Assembly (NCBI GenBank): GCA_017745115.1 | Contig: JAGIAA010000007.1 | Coordinates: forward strand, 1 to 64,000 | Reading direction: 5' to 3' | Length of the DNA stretch: 64,000 nucleotides | Source of the DNA: Sphingobium sp. | GTDB lineage: Bacteria > Pseudomonadota > Alphaproteobacteria > Sphingomonadales > Sphingomonadaceae | Shown: positions 8,160-17,243 of the stretch, one piece after another | Position numbering within the stretch: the first letter of the stretch is position 1 | Layout: every line of letters starts with the position of its first letter | The notes under the pieces: model-generated | What the model was told of the DNA's origin: nothing | The model's input: the letters and a program-made list of their open reading frames with translations, nothing else | Database searches by the model: none | Program-made: the position numbers and the translations under genes

Positions 8160-9806
8160 ATGAGATACGCTATCATGTCGCCTACCCCCGCACAGCGCGA
8201 AGAAACGGGTAGTCTACAGCGAGCCTATCTATGGGCCCGCGTCCAGTTGGACGGTTTTCGCGCGGACCGCTGGACCTATATCAAAGCGTTGTGGTGGCGA
8301 TTGTTCCGCAAGCGAGTGCGGTCATGGTCGATGATCGAGCCGCTCATTGGCAAGTCTCCTCATGCTTATGCGTTGTGGCAGGCTCGCCATAACGATGTAC
8401 GGATTTCGGTCCGGCGGGACGCAGCTGCAGGGCCGGTTCAAATCATGATCGGGCTGGATCTGAACGGTGGTCAGAATGGTCTGGCCGAGACCTTCGCGTC
8501 CCTCGGCGAACTCGGTGCCCATACGGTGTGCGCTCAGCTCGGAGCGCCCGGCCTCGATCATATTGTCACGCCGCAACCGCCGTTCTGGATATGTCCGCTT
8601 CGTCCTGGCGATCGCCTAGCCGCGGATTCTCTTGCGGCATATGCGGCGGCTGCATCGGCGACCGAGAAGACCATCATCTATGCCGATGACGATCTGCTCG
8701 ACGACCAGGGACGTCGACATGCTCCCCATTTCAAGCCTGGCTGGAATCCGGAGCTGTACCGCTGGCACGATTTCCTTTCGCATTCATGCCTGCTGCGGAT
8801 CGACGATCTTGCCGAACTCAACGAGCTGGTGGAGCGATCGGATTGGGTGACGGAACTCATTGCGCGGCGCCTGGCCTCGAACCCCTTCAACGCCGCGCAT
8901 CTGCCACAATTGCTGCATCATCGCCGGGTACGCCCATCACCGCGCTTTCCCCTCCCCGCGGATACCGAGCAGCGTCCGGAGACCTTACCGGCGGTCACTG
9001 TGATTGTGCCGACCCGTAACCGCGTTGAATTGCTGCGAAACTGCATCGATGGCCTTCACAGGACTTCATACCCGCAACTCGATCTGATCGTCATCGACAA
9101 CGACAGCGACGATCCGGCCACCCTCACCTATCTGCGCGACATTGCAGGCAAGGACTGCAAGATCCTGCCTTATCACGGCGCCTTCAACTACGCGGCAATG
9201 AACAACGCGGCGGCGGCAATCGCCACCGGCGACCTTCTTTGTTTTTTGAACAACGATATCGAGATGCTTGATGACGACTGGCTCATCCATCTTGTTCGGC
9301 AGGCCGTCCTGCCCAACGTCGGCGCGGTCGGTGCGCGGCTCCTTTATGCCGATGGATCGATCCAGCATGCAGGCGTCGTGATCGGCGTCGGCGGTGGCGC
9401 CGCTCATGCCCACCGTAATCTACGTCCCGAGGACGAAGGCTATTTTGCGCGCCATAACCTGCCCCAATTCGTCAGCGCCGTTACCGCCGCCTGTCTCGTG
9501 GTGCGGCGCGACCATTTTCTGGCCGTTGGTGGGTTCGACGAGCAGCGCTTTCCAGTCGCCTTCAACGACGTCGACTTGTGCCTGAAGCTCAATGAGCAAG
9601 GGTGGCAATCATTCTACGAGCCCCGAGCCACCCTCGTGCATCATGAATCGAAGTCCCGCGGCAAAGACAGCCATCGGTCCAATCGCGATCGGTTTGCAGC
9701 AGAGCTTTCTGCTCTCAAGACGCGCTGGCACACAGACGCGGTAACGGATCCCTATCATCACCCTTCGCTCAGCCAGTATAGTGAGCAGTTCGTGTTGCGG
9801 CTGTGA
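8160..9806 (+). CDS. Glycosyltransferase family 2 with tandem GT2-like halves
   Basis: Predicted nucleotide-sugar transferase of the type often annotated as O-antigen rhamnosyl- or related transferase. The first half contains a partial GT2-like motif set (IIYADDDLLDDQGRRHAPHF, GWNPEL at about 172-198). The second half is a full GT2 domain from residue 279: VTVIVPTRNR, LIVIDNDSDD, LCFLNNDIEML with the metal-binding acidic cluster, GAVGARLLYADGSIQHAG, and GFDEQRFPVAFNDVDLCLK with the catalytic ND acid pair. Length 548. The ATG at 8160 has AGGA five bases upstream. The last base pairs overlap the next gene (GTGA), so they form an operon. Confidence 0.88.
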   Translation: MRYAIMSPTPAQREETGSLQRAYLWARVQLDGFRADRWTYIKALWWRLFRKRVRSWSMIEPLIGKSPHAYALWQARHNDVRISVRRDAAAGPVQIMIGLDLNGGQNGLAETFASLGELGAHTVCAQLGAPGLDHIVTPQPPFWICPLRPGDRLAADSLAAYAAAASATEKTIIYADDDLLDDQGRRHAPHFKPGWNPELYRWHDFLSHSCLLRIDDLAELNELVERSDWVTELIARRLASNPFNAAHLPQLLHHRRVRPSPRFPLPADTEQRPETLPAVTVIVPTRNRVELLRNCIDGLHRTSYPQLDLIVIDNDSDDPATLTYLRDIAGKDCKILPYHGAFNYAAMNNAAAAIATGDLLCFLNNDIEMLDDDWLIHLVRQAVLPNVGAVGARLLYADGSIQHAGVVIGVGGGAAHAHRNLRPEDEGYFARHNLPQFVSAVTAACLVVRRDHFLAVGGFDEQRFPVAFNDVDLCLKLNEQGWQSFYEPRATLVHHESKSRGKDSHRSNRDRFAAELSALKTRWHTDAVTDPYHHPSLSQYSEQFVLRL

Positions 9807-10573
9807 CAACAGGTCAGACCCGCCTGTCGCTGCCGACCGTCACGCTCTGCGCCGTCTCCTCGGTCAACGTGGCAGCGACGGTCGTCGCCCTCGAACGTTG
9901 CCTGGACGCCGTCGATTTCGCCGAATGCCTCCTTTTTACCGACTTGCCCATCGTTCCCGCCCATCCTTCGATCCAGGTTGTCCGGATTGCGCGGCTGGCG
10001 AGCGCCGAGGCCTATTCATTGTTCATGCAGCGGGACCTCGCCTCCCGGACAAAGACCAATCACATACTGGTCGTGCAATGGGACGGATTCGTCCTCGACC
10101 CGCTCGCCTGGCAGGACGAATTTCTAGATTATGATTATATCGGCGCTTCCTGGCCTCAGTTCACGACAGGGGGTCAGGTCGGTAATGGGGGCTTCTCGCT
10201 GCGTTCGCGCCGTTTGCTCGAGGCCTGCCTCGACCCTGACTTCAAGGCGTCACATCCCGAGGACGTCGCAATCTGCCGGCAGAACCGGTCATTGCTGATC
10301 GATCGGCATGCGATCCGCTTTGCGGACCTGTCCGTGGCGGAACGATTTTCCTATGAACGCACGCCCCGGGGTAGCGCGTCCTTCGGTTTCCATGGCGTAT
10401 TCAATATGCCTGACGCTGTTGGACGCGATGCGTTCTGGCGAACCTACCAGCTGCTCGACGACCGGCGCACCATTCGGACCGATTTCCGCGCACTGCTGCT
10501 CAGCATGCTGCTGGGCCGCGACGGCCTGCGAAGAGCAGGCCGCATGTTGTGCGATCGCCTGCTCAGCCGCTGA
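9803..10573 (+). CDS. DUF5672-family protein, probable glycosyltransferase-like
   Basis: A 256-residue protein with the DUF5672 landmarks VVQWDGFVLDPLAW (near residue 88), DYIGASWP (near 110) and VGNGGFSLRS (near 124), and a later FGFHGVFNMP. Proteins of this family lie in polysaccharide loci and resemble nucleotide-sugar transferases, but I know of no characterised reaction for it. The start is GTG at 9803, overlapping the upstream TGA by 4 bases (GTGA), which argues for coupled translation with the GT2 gene. The gene ends 3 bases before the convergent GT8-like gene. Role in adding or modifying a capsule sugar is inferred from context. Confidence 0.75.
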   Translation: MTTGQTRLSLPTVTLCAVSSVNVAATVVALERCLDAVDFAECLLFTDLPIVPAHPSIQVVRIARLASAEAYSLFMQRDLASRTKTNHILVVQWDGFVLDPLAWQDEFLDYDYIGASWPQFTTGGQVGNGGFSLRSRRLLEACLDPDFKASHPEDVAICRQNRSLLIDRHAIRFADLSVAERFSYERTPRGSASFGFHGVFNMPDAVGRDAFWRTYQLLDDRRTIRTDFRALLLSMLLGRDGLRRAGRMLCDRLLSR

Positions 10574-10576
10574 ACG

Positions 10577-11290
10577 TCAAGCGGCCTGCTCAGTTTGCGA
10601 GGCCAGGTAGAGATCGCGCTCGCATATCCAGAGATCCGCGAAATCAACGTCCTGACAGTTGTCAAACCAGGGGCCGCCATTGGTGTAATGGATGACACGC
10701 GGCGTGGTCTGAGGCGCAGGATACTCGCCTTCCAGGAAGTTCCAATCGAGGTCCAGCGCGCCGATCGCATCGTCATCGCGAATCCACTCGAATCTGTGGA
10801 GATATGCCGGCGACGCGCTGTTGACGACAGTCGGAGTCAACGCCTTCACATCGGGGTGATCGCAGTTGAACAGCATGAACGACGACCAGTTCTTGCGCGG
10901 ATAAACGGTCTGCTTTTTGCCGTCCATCTTCACGCCGTGCGAAGGCGTGTACTCATGTTGCACGCAATACAGCGCCTTGGACGAGTCCAATCCTTCGAAC
11001 ACCTTGCCGATATCCGTCGTGAACAGAAAATCGCAGTCACAGAACAACACCCAACCGCTTTGCGCGGCCAGAAAGGGCGTCAGAAACCGGGTGAGCGAAA
11101 ACTCCGTCGAGGAGAGCGCGTCATATGGGCGCGTATAGAGCTGCAATTCACGCAAGCTCGCCTGGCGCAGTGGGATGATATCAACGCCACTTTCAGCGTG
11201 CCGCAGCAAGGAGTGGCGGGCGACTTGCCAAGCGATATCTTCGCGGCTGTCATAGCCCACAAAAACTTTTTGCCTGATTGCCGATTCCAT
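10577..11290 (-). CDS. GT8-like glycosyltransferase
   Basis: A 237-residue protein resembling family 8 type enzymes: KVFVGYDSREDIAWQVARHS at the N-terminus, PYDALSSTEFSLTRFLTP, then the metal-binding D-x-D region LFCDCDFLF, and IHYTNGGPWF near the C-terminus where GT8 proteins carry a conserved HFTG-type motif. ATG at 11290 (MESAIRQK) is chosen because AAGGA lies about 9 bases upstream. The frame stays open to 11365 but that extension looks non-coding. It is convergent with the DUF5672 gene, only 3 bases apart. Substrate unknown. Confidence 0.8.
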   Translation of the reverse strand: MESAIRQKVFVGYDSREDIAWQVARHSLLRHAESGVDIIPLRQASLRELQLYTRPYDALSSTEFSLTRFLTPFLAAQSGWVLFCDCDFLFTTDIGKVFEGLDSSKALYCVQHEYTPSHGVKMDGKKQTVYPRKNWSSFMLFNCDHPDVKALTPTVVNSASPAYLHRFEWIRDDDAIGALDLDWNFLEGEYPAPQTTPRVIHYTNGGPWFDNCQDVDFADLWICERDLYLASQTEQAA

Positions 11291-11380
11291 CAAATTGGTT
11301 CCTTGGTCATTCAGTGGGCCGTTTCTATCAATTGCTGCCTTCTTCAGGCAAGAAACTAAAGCCAAAGATAGTGTAATTGC

Positions 11381-11842
11381 CTAAACGCGCCGCAACGAAA
11401 AGGCTCGCTTCAACCGTGAAGCCAGAAACTTGAAACCCGATATCTGGAACCGAGCGCCTCCTTCTTTCGATCCACGGGGCCGCACCTTGTCCAATTCTTC
11501 CTGCAACGTGATGATCAGGCGGTCTCGCCTTTCGATGATCGCCACCTGCTCCTTACGGCGCGCCGTGGCCTCTGCCAGTCCCGCCATCAGCCTCTGAATC
11601 TCGCCATCATCCCTGTTGCAGTGCACAAAATGCCTGTCAACCGCCGTTTGAATCATGGCCGCTCGGCCTTCAGCCTCCTCGCTTTGACGTTTGTAGCGAG
11701 CGACTTCCCGTCGGAGGAGGTCAATCTCCCGCGTCCGTTCCGTCAACGCCATCTCGAGCGATGCCAGAGTCACTTCCGCGGGATCGGACGGCAAGGCGGT
11801 CTGGCTGGTCATCGGGTTCTTCATTCCATTCCCAGTGTTCAT
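11381..11842 (-). CDS. Small coiled-coil protein, unrecognised
   Basis: A 153-residue hydrophilic protein, mostly predicted helix. The central region (about 25-125) has heptad-like Leu/Ile/Arg/Glu spacing (LASLEMALTERTREIDLLRR, then EQVAIIERRDRLIITLQEEL), and the C-terminus is basic (ASRLKRAFSLRRV). No signal peptide or catalytic motif is visible. Proteins of this sort are often found next to glycosyltransferases in capsule and O-antigen loci, where they may act as scaffolds or length-control partners, but no function is established here. The start may be MNTGNGM at 11842 or the internal ATG MKNPM at 11824. It sits upstream of the GT8-like gene on the same strand, 90 bases away. Confidence 0.65.
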   Translation of the reverse strand: MNTGNGMKNPMTSQTALPSDPAEVTLASLEMALTERTREIDLLRREVARYKRQSEEAEGRAAMIQTAVDRHFVHCNRDDGEIQRLMAGLAEATARRKEQVAIIERRDRLIITLQEELDKVRPRGSKEGGARFQISGFKFLASRLKRAFSLRRV

Positions 11843-12225
11843 TCTGCCAACCCAAGCGACACTTCGACCTCAAAACGCGACGGATTGCAACTCGGCGCTG
11901 TGGGGCGGAAAAATTTCCGCACTCCCAGCCAAAGCGTGGGCCGCAACACAACGCAAGATGCAAATTTCTGCAATCCCCTGCCATTAAGCCCATAAAGGCC
12001 ACTTTCGCCGGGGGTGCATCAGGCTTGTGATCGCCACATCTTGATGCCATAGCCGGGGGACTGGACGCTGAGTATAGGGTGGCTTCAACCCGCCCGTCCA
12101 ACAAACGATTCATGGAAGGTTGTTCGGTGCACAATGTGAGTTGTACTTCCCTTCCCGTTGTTTTCCTGACTATCTCCCATATCAAAGCCTTCAACCAAGC
12201 GCCGCAATCGCAATAAGTCTGTTTG
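11843..12225. other. Divergent intergenic region (383 bases) between coiled-coil and double-GT genes
   Basis: No credible gene. The region must hold promoters for both directions. A weak candidate for the plus strand is TTGTTT (12158-12163), 16 bases, TATCAA (12180-12185). A short G/C-rich stretch and a GTGCAC palindrome near 12127-12132 are also present. I see no strong terminator or repeat. Confidence 0.3.
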
Positions 12226-14766
12226 ATGGAAAAGAAATTTGAAAAAACCGCCTTTGGCGGAATTAAAATTCATTTCCCTGGGGCGAACTTAGCGCCATCG
12301 GCGGGCCGCCCTAGTGGACTCCCAAGATTTCGCGTTGGCTGGTACCTTAAAGGGTCAGATGTCAATTCCGCCAGTATTCGATATCGTTGTTATCATTTCG
12401 CTCGGGTATTGGATCGAGACTTTGAAAGCGTGTTCTTTTCGCGTTACACGGACCTCAAGGAAGGTATCGAAGATCTAGACGCCATCATCGTCATAAAAAG
12501 GCTTGATCGCTATGTAATCGAACTTGCGGCCTTGGCGCGGCATCTGCGCAAGCCCCTATTTCTCGACATGTGCGATGACCTGGCCAACCCGAACGATCCC
12601 ACGTTGGATCTTCCCTATTTCGCTCTGAACGTCCTGATGGCTGTAGCACCGGCGCTGAGCGCCATCGTCGTTCCGGGCGCTGAGATGGCCGTGCGGATCG
12701 AAGGCTATCTGGCTGACAATGGCTTCTCAGGTCAGCTCTGCCACGTGATCCCTGATATTGCTGAAACTCGCGAGCTTTTCGCCGCGACCGAGCGATTTGT
12801 GCGGGGCGATAATGCGGGACATTTGTCCGTTGGACGGCGCAAGAACAGACTGGTCGACGTCTCGAAGTCGGAGGCCTCTCCGCGCAGAATTGTCTGGTTT
12901 GGCAATTTCGGCGGCTCGCACAGCAACTTCGGCATGTTCAGCCTCAGGCCGATTTTCAAGCATCTGCGCGAGTTTCATCGCACCTGTCCGCTCGAACTCG
13001 TCATCATCAGCAATAACATCACCATCTATGAAGCGCTCGTCGCGGGCTGCAACTTCCCCACTCGCTATGTCTCCTGGTCGCCGTCCGCCGTGTATGATGA
13101 GTTGGATCGTGCGGATGCCGCATTGTTGACCACCGGCGACGACGAGTTTTGTGCGGTTAAATCGTCAAATCGCATTCTTCAGGCCTTTGCCGCCTCGGTC
13201 CCGGTGATCGCCGAGAAATCGCCTGCACTGGCGGAATTCGAGGAGATCATGTTCACCGGAAGGTTCCAGCGCAGTCTCGAGGAATGCTTGGGGCCGAAAC
13301 GCCACGAGATCGTGCCTACGCGATTGGCCCAGGCGTCATTGGTGCTGCAGCGCTACGCGCCCGAGCGATTGGCGCGCCAATGGTCGAACCTGTTGAACCA
13401 GGCGATCGGTCGCTCGCTCGTCCAGCAAACAGCGAAGTCCCACAAGGGCATCCTGCTTTTGCTCGATGTGGGCGATGATCCGGAACAAGCCATGGCAGCG
13501 GCTCTGAAGATGAACCGGACGATCGGACGGCGCGGCCTACTGGTATCGATTGACCTGCTCAAAAAAGACAAGGACTTCCGCACGGTCCTTCATCGCGCCA
13601 AAGCAATGCCGATGTTCTTTTCTGGGCAGCTGAAAGGCGTGGAAGGTCAGTTGTCGAGCTGGTCTGCAGTGATCATCGGCAACCCTCAATCGACGAACGG
13701 CCGGCTCGTCAGCAAGATTGCGCGTCAGGCTGGAATGGAAGTGTTGACGCATGCCGGCGTTGCGGACGAGGAGATAGAGGGCTTCGGCAGCCCGCTCGAT
13801 GACCGGACGAAAGTGGCGTCAAAGGCACCGCCGGGACCTTATCCAGAACGGACTGATCCCGATGGCTCGGTCGAATGGGCGTTCGTCATCCACGACAAAG
13901 GTCGCGGCTGGATTCTCGATGCGATCTGCCAGGAAATTGGATCGCGGCAACCCAACAGCTGGGCAGTGGTCGATCAATCCCGGCCGCCTCCGCGATCGCG
14001 CAATCTCTTTTTCAGTCATTTCTCGCTGCTGGATCTATTCGAGAATAAATATCCCGAGGCTCTGCCCGCGAGCAATGTCTTCGTTTGGTACACGCATCCT
14101 CGCGATGAAACCCCCAACACCATTGCCCGCAATCTGCATCTCTTCGACAAAACGAGCCGCGTCATATTCACATGCGAGTCCAATCGCCGGCTGTGGATTG
14201 AGCGAGGCCTCGATCCGGAGAAGACCGTTGTCGTGCTGGGTGCCGCAGATCCAGTTTTGTTTGAGCGGCATGAGCGTGGTGGCGGTGCGGTGGGCCTGTC
14301 TTCATCCTTTTACGAGCGCAAGAATCCGGACCTGATGCTCGATGTGGTCAAGGCATTGCCGCATCGCAATTTCGTGCTGCTTGGGAGGAATTGGAACCGC
14401 TATGCACGATTTGAAGAGCTTCTTGCCCTGCCGAACTTCACGTATCTGACCCGCTCCTATCGCGATTATCCGCGCATCTATTCAACGTTCGATGTCTTTC
14501 TCTCCATCTCGAGCCTCGAGGGCGGTCCAATTCCGCTGATCGAGGCCATGATGTGCAATGCCGTGCCGGTTGCCAGCCATACGGGATTTGCCCCGGACGT
14601 GATCGAACATGGCCGCAACGGCTTCCTGTTCGACATAGAAGCTGGTCCGGAGCGGGTCAGTGAGCTGATCGAACAGGCTTTCGCCCTTGATACGGATATC
14701 CGGAAAACGGTCGAGCAATATAGCTGGGACCGCTTCAGTGCCGAAATCGTGGGGTTGGCGACGTGA
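12226..14766 (+). CDS. Large two-domain glycosyltransferase (GT-B + GT4)
   Basis: An 846-residue protein that appears to fuse two glycosyltransferases. The N-terminal half begins WYLKGSDVNSASIRYRCYHF and holds LFLDMCDDLANPNDP (near 112), a D-D acceptor-side motif shared with two genes further down, then IVWFGNFGGSHSNFGM as a donor-domain start. The C-terminal half (from about residue 420) ends in a GT4 donor domain: VVVLGAADPVLF, SSSFYERKNPDLML, VLLGRNWNRY and SLEGGPIPLIEAMM with E-x7-E. It heads a tightly packed run of six plus-strand genes (12226-23436). ATG at 12226 is chosen over the TTG one codon earlier. A double enzyme could add two successive sugars. Confidence 0.82.
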   Translation: MEKKFEKTAFGGIKIHFPGANLAPSAGRPSGLPRFRVGWYLKGSDVNSASIRYRCYHFARVLDRDFESVFFSRYTDLKEGIEDLDAIIVIKRLDRYVIELAALARHLRKPLFLDMCDDLANPNDPTLDLPYFALNVLMAVAPALSAIVVPGAEMAVRIEGYLADNGFSGQLCHVIPDIAETRELFAATERFVRGDNAGHLSVGRRKNRLVDVSKSEASPRRIVWFGNFGGSHSNFGMFSLRPIFKHLREFHRTCPLELVIISNNITIYEALVAGCNFPTRYVSWSPSAVYDELDRADAALLTTGDDEFCAVKSSNRILQAFAASVPVIAEKSPALAEFEEIMFTGRFQRSLEECLGPKRHEIVPTRLAQASLVLQRYAPERLARQWSNLLNQAIGRSLVQQTAKSHKGILLLLDVGDDPEQAMAAALKMNRTIGRRGLLVSIDLLKKDKDFRTVLHRAKAMPMFFSGQLKGVEGQLSSWSAVIIGNPQSTNGRLVSKIARQAGMEVLTHAGVADEEIEGFGSPLDDRTKVASKAPPGPYPERTDPDGSVEWAFVIHDKGRGWILDAICQEIGSRQPNSWAVVDQSRPPPRSRNLFFSHFSLLDLFENKYPEALPASNVFVWYTHPRDETPNTIARNLHLFDKTSRVIFTCESNRRLWIERGLDPEKTVVVLGAADPVLFERHERGGGAVGLSSSFYERKNPDLMLDVVKALPHRNFVLLGRNWNRYARFEELLALPNFTYLTRSYRDYPRIYSTFDVFLSISSLEGGPIPLIEAMMCNAVPVASHTGFAPDVIEHGRNGFLFDIEAGPERVSELIEQAFALDTDIRKTVEQYSWDRFSAEIVGLAT

Positions 14767-16505
14767 CGCAACTCAGTGCGACCAGCCTTTTTGCGGCCCT
14801 GCGGTACTCACTCACGCAGACCAACCCGAGTTGGATCGAGGCCAGCACGCAGGCCTGGCAGGACTGGCGACACGGCGCCGGCAAAACCCTCCCGCACCCT
14901 GGCCTGTCGCAGATGGCCATTGTCGCGCGCATACAGTGTGTCGATGACATCATCCTACATCGCGGCCTGCTGCAGCTCCTGTCGCTCGATACCGTTCAGC
15001 CGCTGGTTTTGTTCGCGTTGCCGACGGCGTCTGCCTTGGCAATCGCGCAGGGACGTGCGCTGCGCGAAGGCTGGGCTTCACTGGTATCGCTGATACTGGA
15101 GGCTGAGCTGGATGCGGCAATGCGGTGTTTGCCCGGCAAGATGCCGACGGTCCTGTTCCCACTGCCCGCGCCGCTCCCACAGCCCGTGCTGGAGAGGATC
15201 AGCAAACAGGCGCGTGATGGCAATCTCGCAGCGGCTTGGGTCGAACTCGCTCAGCAGCCTCACGAAGCTGCTCTCAGCGTGGTCCGGCATTACGCCGGCC
15301 TGGGTGAGTTTCCCGGCTCCCTATTGGACGAGGTGCTTGTATCCGGCATGATCGAGGCGCTGGCAGAGGCGAATTTACCTGAACGATCGCGCCCAGTTGA
15401 CGCAATTGGAAGCGATGCACTGGCGGGGACAATAGACGGCGAGGATGACCGAGAAGCCGACGTCTGGGTTCGGCCCGATGAAGTTGAATTGCCCTCGATC
15501 GGGCGAAATGACCTGATCGCCGTTACGGTGCTGGGTGAGGGGCAAGAAGGCCTGGTGACCGCAGTGCAGTCAGCTAGCCTGGCGCCGCTCCGAAAGGGAC
15601 TAAGCATTCCCACACTGCCGCGCCACGGGCTCGAAACCGAACAGCGCATGCAAATTCACGTCTTTGGCGCCAATGGTAGCCGGACCGATCATGAGGTTCG
15701 CTTCAATTTGCCGCCCGCCGGCATCGAGCCATGGATGCTCAGCGCCTATCTCAATCGTGGAGGCGGGGGCAATCCCGTCATCAGAGCGTTTGCAACAGGC
15801 GCTGCTTGCCGTCTTGCGTATGCAGAAGATGAACCGGAGGTGTTGTGCGATATCCCCGTGGTTTGGGGTGTCCTGCGCGACAGCGACCGCATCCTGACGC
15901 AAGCAAAAGCCCAAGGCTTGCACTTTTTCTACATCGACCATGCCTATTTTGACCGCGGTCACGGCAACTCCTATAGGATTACGCGAAACCGATACGAGGC
16001 TGGGAGTGTCCGCAAGGTCAACGGCGACCGCCTTACAGCGCTGAACCTGGACGTTCATCCATGGCGCAAAAACGGCCGATCGATCATCGTGTGCCCGCCG
16101 ACCGAATATTTTGCAGCAGCCCATAATTGCGCGGACTGGCTGGAAACGACATTGGCGGCGCTTCGCCTGGAGACGGATCGGCCAATCATCGTGCGGGAAA
16201 AACCAAAGCCGGGCCAGTCATCCGTGCCTCTTCCCCGGGCCCTGGAAGAAGCACATGCGCTGGTCACGCATTCTTCCAACGTGGCGATTGAAGCGGCCTG
16301 CTTGGGCACACCCGTTTTCGTTTCGCCGGCCAGTGCTGCAGCGCCGATCGGAGAGACAGACATTGGCCGGATCGAGACGCCCCATTATCCCGATCGGAAT
16401 GCGTGGCTCGCCCATCTCGCTTATTCACAGTATGCGATCGCTGAAATACGCGACGGAACTGCCTGGAACATCTTGAAATATTTGGAAGACTGTGAATTTG
16501 CCTGA
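14763..16505 (+). CDS. Capsule-locus protein with C-terminal GT-like domain, N-terminus unrecognised
   Basis: A 580-residue protein. The first roughly 340 residues are Leu/Ala-rich and match no motif I recognise. The C-terminal part (about 365-575) carries VVWGVLRDSDRILTQAKAQG, FFYIDHAYFDRGHG, CPPTEYFAAAH, IIVREKPK and HALVTHSSNVAIEAACLGTP followed by VFVSP. This set is seen in capsule and phosphate-sugar transferase-like proteins, where the final stretch resembles a GT-B donor site. Start GTG at 14763 overlaps the previous TGA (GTGA). The stop overlaps the next gene by 14 bases. It is probably a transferase for the repeat unit, but the reaction is unknown. Confidence 0.7.
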   Translation: MTQLSATSLFAALRYSLTQTNPSWIEASTQAWQDWRHGAGKTLPHPGLSQMAIVARIQCVDDIILHRGLLQLLSLDTVQPLVLFALPTASALAIAQGRALREGWASLVSLILEAELDAAMRCLPGKMPTVLFPLPAPLPQPVLERISKQARDGNLAAAWVELAQQPHEAALSVVRHYAGLGEFPGSLLDEVLVSGMIEALAEANLPERSRPVDAIGSDALAGTIDGEDDREADVWVRPDEVELPSIGRNDLIAVTVLGEGQEGLVTAVQSASLAPLRKGLSIPTLPRHGLETEQRMQIHVFGANGSRTDHEVRFNLPPAGIEPWMLSAYLNRGGGGNPVIRAFATGAACRLAYAEDEPEVLCDIPVVWGVLRDSDRILTQAKAQGLHFFYIDHAYFDRGHGNSYRITRNRYEAGSVRKVNGDRLTALNLDVHPWRKNGRSIIVCPPTEYFAAAHNCADWLETTLAALRLETDRPIIVREKPKPGQSSVPLPRALEEAHALVTHSSNVAIEAACLGTPVFVSPASAAAPIGETDIGRIETPHYPDRNAWLAHLAYSQYAIAEIRDGTAWNILKYLEDCEFA

Positions 16506-17133
16506 GCCTAGCCTCGCCTTTCTGGCTTGTCCGGCCAACCTCGAGGAGCCCAAGTCCGCGATCGACTGGCTCAAGCAGGCCGCGCGTCAGCACGGGCAAC
16601 GGAATGCTGCCCAGTTTGTTGCCGTGAACGCCAAGTTCAAGGCACCGTCCGGCATGCGGACCTTGAACATAGGCGCCAATTATCCCACCGAGCTGGCACA
16701 ATTGGCGACGCATGCCAATTGGGCGAGGACCGATCAGGCCGATCTGCCGCAACATCGCGACGCCCTGGCGCTGTATTGCCTCCATCGGTTCATTGAAGCC
16801 CATCCGAACGTCGAGCGCATTGTTTTGATCACCGAAAGCCTGGGCGAAGACGATGATCTTGCGTCTCTTCTTCAAGGCTCGCCGTCCGCTCCGTTCTGCT
16901 GGCAACGACGCGACCGGCAGGAACCAGGCGACGCGACCATCGGACCGATGGTTTTCGATCGAACTCACGCCGACGCCAGCGCTGTGTTGAAAATGGCCTT
17001 AGACATTGCATTGACCGGCGCCATTTATGGGCTCGATCCCTATAGCTGCGAAGCCTTTCTGAACCAGTCGACGAACGCGGCAACCCTTGTTACGCGCGGC
17101 GTTTCGGCGGAAAAAAAATGGGGGCATTCATGA
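16492..17133 (+). CDS. Unrecognised 213-residue capsule-locus protein
   Basis: A soluble protein without signal peptide or membrane span. Visible stretches are LAFLACPANLEEPKSAIDWL at the N-terminus, MRTLNIGANYPTELAQLA in the first third, HRFIEAHPNVERIVLITES in the middle, and DIALTGAIYGLDPYSCEAFL near the end. The periodic Rossmann-like pattern of beta-strand and helix could fit a small alpha/beta enzyme, but no catalytic motif stands out. The GTG start at 16492 lies inside the previous gene (14-base overlap), so translation is likely coupled. It belongs to the same transcript as the flanking glycosyltransferases. Confidence 0.6.
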   Translation: MNLPEPSLAFLACPANLEEPKSAIDWLKQAARQHGQRNAAQFVAVNAKFKAPSGMRTLNIGANYPTELAQLATHANWARTDQADLPQHRDALALYCLHRFIEAHPNVERIVLITESLGEDDDLASLLQGSPSAPFCWQRRDRQEPGDATIGPMVFDRTHADASAVLKMALDIALTGAIYGLDPYSCEAFLNQSTNAATLVTRGVSAEKKWGHS

Positions 17134-17243
17134 GGCTGTGTCTGGAGAGAGCGCCCTCCCGCACCGATAGGAAAGCCAATTCCAAACAACATCCTGGCAC
17201 GCAGAGCATTGTCTTGCTCTCAGCCGACCGGAAGATCTGAGCC

